Assembly: GCF_900104845.1 (NCBI RefSeq) | Contig: NZ_FNSR01000002.1 | Location: 2,232,001 to 2,296,000, forward strand | Length of the DNA stretch: 64,000 nt | Source: Paraburkholderia caballeronis | Lineage (GTDB): Bacteria; Pseudomonadota; Gammaproteobacteria; Burkholderiales; Burkholderiaceae | Reading direction: 5' to 3' | Notes under the pieces: generated by a model | Told to the model about the DNA's origin: nothing | Seen by the model: the letters and a program-made list of their open reading frames with translations, nothing else | Database searches by the model: none | Shown here: positions 60,428 through 64,000 of the stretch, one piece after another | How the letters are laid out: each line of letters opens with the position of its first letter | How positions within the stretch are numbered: the stretch's first letter is position 1 | Made by a program: the position numbers and the translations under genes

Positions 60428-61150
60428 GTGGCTTCCAGAAAACCTTTGTCGTCGGGCGGCGCAACCCGCGCCGCCGCGGCCGGCCCGGCCCGCTCCCCGT
60501 CCCCTTCGCGCAAGCCCGGCAGGCCGTCCGCTGCGTCGTCCATCGCCGCGTCCGCGCCGCCGCTCGACGCGGACGCGCTCGGCTCGCGGCTGCGGCACGC
60601 GCGGATGGTGCAGCAACTGACGCTGAAGGCGCTCGCCGAACAGGCGGGCTGCTCGGAGAGCCTGCTGTCGAAGGTCGAAGGCGGCCACGCGACGCCGTCG
60701 CTCGCGACGCTGCACCGGATCGCGCTCGCGCTCGACACCAACATCGCGACACTCGTGTCCGGCCCCGGCGCGGACGTCACGCCGGTGCAGCGCGCGAGCG
60801 AGCGGCCGTCGGTGCGTTTTCCGGCCGTGCAGGCGCGCGCGGCGAAAGGCGGCCGGCCGGCCCCGGCGATCATGCTTGAACGGCTGATCGTCCCCGGTCC
60901 CGGCCAGCTTCTGCAAGGCGACATCCACGTGCTCGAACCGCTCGCGCGCAGCGACGAGCAGATCAGCCACATCGGCGAGGAACTCGGCTACGTGCTCGAA
61001 GGCGAACTCGAACTGACGCTCGGCGACCAGTGCTACCGGTTGCAGGCCGGCGACTCGTTCTACTTCCCGAGCACCGAGCCGCACAGCTACCGCAACCCGG
61101 GCGAATGCACGACGCGCGTGCTGTGGATCAACACGCCGCCCACTTTCTAG
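60428..61150 (+). CDS. XRE-family regulator with C-terminal cupin domain
   Basis: A 240-residue regulator of the PuuR type. After a 45-residue Ala/Ser/Pro-rich leader, the helix-turn-helix spans about 50-107 (RLRHARMVQQLTLKALAEQ, then CSESLLSKVEGG). The cupin (about 165-235) shows SHIGEELGYVLEGELELTL and GDSFYFPSTEPHSYRNPG and would bind the inducer. The start is GTG 60428, since the first ATG lies inside the helix-turn-helix. It is encoded within the operon it probably controls, and the palindrome at 55293 is the best operator candidate. Members respond to putrescine, amino acids and related amines. Confidence 0.9.
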   Translation: MASRKPLSSGGATRAAAAGPARSPSPSRKPGRPSAASSIAASAPPLDADALGSRLRHARMVQQLTLKALAEQAGCSESLLSKVEGGHATPSLATLHRIALALDTNIATLVSGPGADVTPVQRASERPSVRFPAVQARAAKGGRPAPAIMLERLIVPGPGQLLQGDIHVLEPLARSDEQISHIGEELGYVLEGELELTLGDQCYRLQAGDSFYFPSTEPHSYRNPGECTTRVLWINTPPTF

Positions 61151-61181
61151 CGATTTCGCGCGAGGCCCTACCTTGACCGCC

Positions 61182-62135
61182 ATGACCGGAACCGACGTCA
61201 GCCAGATGCAGTTGCCGCGCTTCAGCGGCATCCCGACCTTCATGCGCGTGCCGTATGCGACCGACCCGGCCGCGTTCGACATCGCGCTTGCCGGCGTGCC
61301 GTTCGACGGCGGCGTGACCGCGCGGCCCGGCGCGCGCTTCGGCCCGCGCGAGATCCGCAACATGTCGACGATGATGCGCGCGATCCATCACGTGACGCGC
61401 TTCAATCCGTTCGAGGCGTGCCGGGTCGCGGACGTCGGCGACGTGCCGTTCGACGACCTGTACCACCTCGAACGCGCGCACGACGACATCCGCCGCTTCT
61501 TCGAGCCGCTCTATCGCGCAGGCAAGATCGTGCTCGCGGCGGGCGGCGATCATTCGGTAACCTATCCGATCTTCCAGGCGATCGCGCCGCAGAAGCCGAT
61601 CGCGCTCGTCCACATCGACGCGCACACCGACACGTGGGATGCGTTCAAGGGCTCGAAATTCACGCACGGCGCGCCGTTCCGCCGCGCGGTCGAGGCGGGC
61701 CTGCTCGACCCGACGCGCACGATCCAGATCGGCATACGCGGCGCGCAGAATTCGGACGAAGGCTGGCGTTATTCGCTCGATCACGGGATGCGCGTCGTGT
61801 TCATCGAGGAGTTCGACGCGCTCGGGCCGGCCGCGATCGCGGCGGAAGCGCGGCGCGTGGTCGGCGACGGTCCGGTGTATCTGTCGCTCGACGTGGACGG
61901 ACTCGATCCGGTCTTTACGCCCGGCACCGGCACGCCGGAGATCGGCGGGCTGTTGACGCGCGAAACGCTCGCGCTGCTGCGCGGGCTAGACGGGCTGAAC
62001 TGGATCGGCGGCGACGTGGTGGAGGTGTCGCCGCCTTACGATCAGACCGGCAATACCGCGCTCGTCGCCGCTACGTTGATGTACGAGATGCTGTGTCTGT
62101 TCGCGAAGCGGGCCGCGCCCGGGGCGGGCGCGTAG
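61182..62135 (+). CDS. Agmatinase-family ureohydrolase
   Basis: A 317-residue manganese-dependent hydrolase that releases urea from a guanidino compound. Metal ligands are visible: GGDH (121-124), DAHTD (146-150) and SLDVDGLDP (235-243). The N-terminus LPRFSGIPTFMRVP and the VEVSPPYDQTGNTAL block near the end are shared with guanidinobutyrase, guanidinopropionase and similar enzymes rather than with classical SpeB. A TTG at 61173 with GAGG seven bases upstream is an alternative start. It is the last enzyme of the operon. I infer a guanidino acid, agmatine or guanidine as substrate; sequence does not settle it. Confidence 0.88.
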   Translation: MTGTDVSQMQLPRFSGIPTFMRVPYATDPAAFDIALAGVPFDGGVTARPGARFGPREIRNMSTMMRAIHHVTRFNPFEACRVADVGDVPFDDLYHLERAHDDIRRFFEPLYRAGKIVLAAGGDHSVTYPIFQAIAPQKPIALVHIDAHTDTWDAFKGSKFTHGAPFRRAVEAGLLDPTRTIQIGIRGAQNSDEGWRYSLDHGMRVVFIEEFDALGPAAIAAEARRVVGDGPVYLSLDVDGLDPVFTPGTGTPEIGGLLTRETLALLRGLDGLNWIGGDVVEVSPPYDQTGNTALVAATLMYEMLCLFAKRAAPGAGA

Positions 62136-62200
62136 GCATGGCATGCGCGGTTCGAGCCCGTGGCCCTGCTGGCCTGGCCGATCGCGCGCGCCTCTGAACG

Positions 62201-62818
62201 CTAAACCTGCTGACACGACTCCGGCACGCGGTTCCATTGCCGGATCGCGCGATGCTCGCGGTCGAAGCCGAGGATGCTGATCGACGCGGTATCCAGATAG
62301 AAGTGCGCGCCGAGCGCGGCCGCGTCGCCGATCCAGCAGCCGGCGAGCGCGCGCAGGAAATGCGCGTGCGAGAACAACGCGACGCGCCCCGGCATCGCGA
62401 GCAGGCGGCCGACCAGCGACTGCGCGCGCGCCTGCACCTGTTCGAGACTCTCGCCTTGCGGAACCGGCGCGCTCCACACCGTCCAGCCCGGCTGCTGCGC
62501 GCGGATCTGCGGCGTCGTCAGTCCTTCGTATTGCCCGTAGTCCCATTCGAGCAGCGCCGGCTCGGGTTCGGCCGCGTCGCCGAGACCCGCGAGGCGGCAC
62601 GTGTCGAGCGCGCGCGTCAGCGGGCTGGACAGCACCGCGTCGAAATGCTGCGCGGCAAGCACCGGCGCGAGCGCGCGCGCCTGGGCGCGGCCGCGCTCCG
62701 TCAACGGAACGTCGGTGCGGCCGGTGTGCTGTCCCGAACGGCTCCATTCGGTTTCGCCGTGCCGGATCAGCCAGATTTCGCGTGGAATGGTAACCTCTGC
62801 TGCTGATGCGGCGCTCAT
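62201..62818 (-). CDS. Histidine phosphatase family protein (phosphoglycerate-mutase-like)
   Basis: A 205-residue cytoplasmic phosphatase. The catalytic motif LIRHGETEWS (Arg19-His20-Gly21-Glu22) begins the fold. Further blocks are LTERGRAQARAL, SSPLTRALDTC and the second His in FSHAHFLRAL. Members include broad-specificity sugar-phosphate and nucleotide phosphatases, CobC and true mutases; which applies here is unknown. It ends 65 bp after the ureohydrolase gene in convergent orientation and is divergent from the aldolase gene, a setting that hints at sugar-phosphate metabolism. Confidence 0.88.
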   Translation of the reverse strand: MSAASAAEVTIPREIWLIRHGETEWSRSGQHTGRTDVPLTERGRAQARALAPVLAAQHFDAVLSSPLTRALDTCRLAGLGDAAEPEPALLEWDYGQYEGLTTPQIRAQQPGWTVWSAPVPQGESLEQVQARAQSLVGRLLAMPGRVALFSHAHFLRALAGCWIGDAAALGAHFYLDTASISILGFDREHRAIRQWNRVPESCQQV

Positions 62819-63104
62819 GAGCGGCTCCGTAGGCGGTGCGGCATCGAACTTGCGATGCGCGCAGATCGGCGGATGCGGTGGATGCAGTCTGCACCTCCGC
62901 GGCGGTCCATTCTATGCCAGCGGTCGCGGCCGTGCCGCATACCCCGTCCATACCGCACAGGCCGGCCGCGACACGAAGCAGCGCGATGCAACGCGCGTCG
63001 TCATCGCGATGCCGCGCAACGCGGCTACGCTGAACCGGATGCAAAAAGTTTCGACGAGTGGTGTTCTGGTGCGATGTCGGTTCTTTTGAAGGAGGGCAAC
63101 GGTC
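62819..63104. other. Divergent intergenic region, phosphatase / aldolase
   Basis: A 286-bp gap. A GGAGGG ribosome site lies at 63091-63096 before the aldolase start. No ANR/FNR-type palindrome, RNA or other gene was seen here. Confidence 0.5.
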
Positions 63105-64000
63105 GTGAACCAAGACGGAATGCTTGCGCAGATTCGCGAAAAGCCGGGATTCATCGCGGCGCTGGACCAGAGCGGCGGCTCGACGCCGGGCGCGCTCAGG
63201 CAATACGGCATTGCCGACAGCGCATATAGCGGCGACGCCGAAATGTTCAGGCTGATGCACGAGATGCGCGTGCGGATCATCAGCGCGCCCGCGTTCACCG
63301 GCGAACGGATCATCGGCGCGATTCTCTTCGAGGCGACCATGGACGGCAGCGCGCAGGGCAAGCCGGTGCCGTCGTTCCTGTGGGAAGCGCGCGGCGTCGT
63401 GCCGTTCCTGAAAGTGGACAAGGGGCTGGAGCCGGAAGCGAACGGCGTGCGGCTGATGAAGCCGATCCCCGGCCTCGATCCGCTGCTCGACCGCGCGGCG
63501 AAGCTCGGCGTGTTCGGCACGAAGATGCGCTCGGTGATCGGCCACAACGCATCGGACGGCATCGCGGCCGTCGTGCGCCAGCAGTTCGAATACGCGCAGC
63601 AGATCGACGGACACGGGCTGATGCCGATCCTCGAACCGGAAGTGTCGATCGACACGCCGGACAAGGCCGGCGCCGAAGCGACGCTGCGTTCGGAACTGCT
63701 GAAGGGGCTCGACGCGCTGCCCGAGTCGCGCCAGGTGATGGTCAAGCTGACGATCCCGGACGTCGTGGACTTCTACCAGCCGTTGATCGAGCATCCGCGC
63801 GTGCTGCGCGTGGTCGCGCTGTCCGGCGGCTATACGCGCAGCGACGCATGCGAGCGGCTGAAGCTCAACCACGGGATGATCGCGAGCTTCTCGCGCGCGC
63901 TGATCAACGACCTGAAGAAGTCGATGAGCGACGACGAATTCGACGCGGCGCTCGCGGAAGCGGTCGACGAGATCTATCGCGCATCGGTCGACAAGGACTG
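63105..64000 (+). CDS. fda: Class I fructose-bisphosphate aldolase, complete to the window edge
   Basis: A protein of at least 298 residues that starts GTG (63105), with GGAGGG eight bases upstream; an in-frame ATG follows at 63120. It cleaves fructose-1,6-bisphosphate to two trioses through a Schiff base. Landmarks of the prokaryotic class I (FDA) family are AALDQSGGSTPGALRQYG, AILFEATMDG, GVVPFLKVDKGL, GTKMRSVIG, PILEPEVSID, MVKLTIPDV and LSGGYTRSDA. The family is 290-300 residues long and often ends shortly after DEIYRASV; the window stops two bases into the next codon (TG), which is probably the stop. It is divergent from a histidine phosphatase gene. Confidence 0.93.
   Translation, partial: MNQDGMLAQIREKPGFIAALDQSGGSTPGALRQYGIADSAYSGDAEMFRLMHEMRVRIISAPAFTGERIIGAILFEATMDGSAQGKPVPSFLWEARGVVPFLKVDKGLEPEANGVRLMKPIPGLDPLLDRAAKLGVFGTKMRSVIGHNASDGIAAVVRQQFEYAQQIDGHGLMPILEPEVSIDTPDKAGAEATLRSELLKGLDALPESRQVMVKLTIPDVVDFYQPLIEHPRVLRVVALSGGYTRSDACERLKLNHGMIASFSRALINDLKKSMSDDEFDAALAEAVDEIYRASVDKD

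Noticed and set aside
61986..63872. 628-codon minus-strand frame opposite the aldolase gene
   Set aside because: The plus strand carries the full set of class I aldolase motifs with a good ribosome site; the minus frame only contains the overlapping antisense of it and of flanking DNA.

Overview
The window is GC-rich (roughly two thirds G+C) and gene-dense, with many GTG starts and 4-bp ATGA stop/start overlaps. Its gene content (a short H-NS-type protein, a DUF4148-like exported protein, many LysR/SDR modules, tandem UspA proteins, an ISNCY-type transposase remnant) points to Burkholderia sensu lato (Burkholderia, Paraburkholderia or Caballeronia). The mix of catabolic and stress modules suits a secondary replicon, but that is inference. 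No rRNA, tRNA, CRISPR or complete mobile element was seen.

Layout. 0-1.5 kb: two universal-stress genes (minus) divergent from a chromate transporter gene (1.6-2.9 kb). 3.1-10.1 kb: a sugar-acid module with a D-2-hydroxyacid dehydrogenase, a beta-hydroxyacid dehydrogenase, an MHS-type MFS transporter, a GntR-like LacI regulator and an IlvD/Edd dehydratase; three copies of a GTTACCGGTAAC-type palindrome lie in its intergenic regions. 10.3-13.0 kb: a TetR regulator and three exported or detoxifying proteins (DUF4148-like, Ohr, alpha/beta hydrolase), with three TATCT-N6-AGATA operators. 13.1-14.4 kb: an IS remnant, an H-NS-like gene and an orphan MlaC-like gene. 14.6-19.6 kb: a fucosyltransferase-like gene divergent from a large autotransporter. 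19.8-26.2 kb: two LysR-linked redox modules. 26.3-30.3 kb: a three-subunit periplasmic molybdenum aldehyde oxidoreductase (Pao/Yag type). 30.7-35.1 kb: an ABC exporter, two SDRs and an EthD-like gene.

35.3-54.9 kb looks like a low-oxygen/anoxic-persistence island. It holds an unknown protein with a PfkB-type kinase, two ABC-2 export systems with HlyD adaptors (one split YbhGFSR-like, one fused YhiI-RbbA-YhhJ-like with its own outer-membrane factor), an FtsH-like protease, two UspA proteins, Hsp20 and a tiny membrane protein. TTGAY-N4-RTCAA palindromes of ANR/FNR type lie upstream of most of these transcription units and also upstream of the stress genes at the left end. This resembles the low-oxygen-activated (lxa) locus known from Burkholderia cenocepacia.

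55.3-62.1 kb is a compact catabolic operon for an imported nitrogen compound: a polar amino-acid-type ABC transporter (four genes), an M20 amidohydrolase, a DUF1989 protein, an XRE-cupin regulator and an agmatinase-family ureohydrolase, preceded by a perfect 17-bp palindrome. I infer a guanidino or ureido substrate. The window closes with a histidine phosphatase and a class I fructose-bisphosphate aldolase whose coding region reaches the last base.
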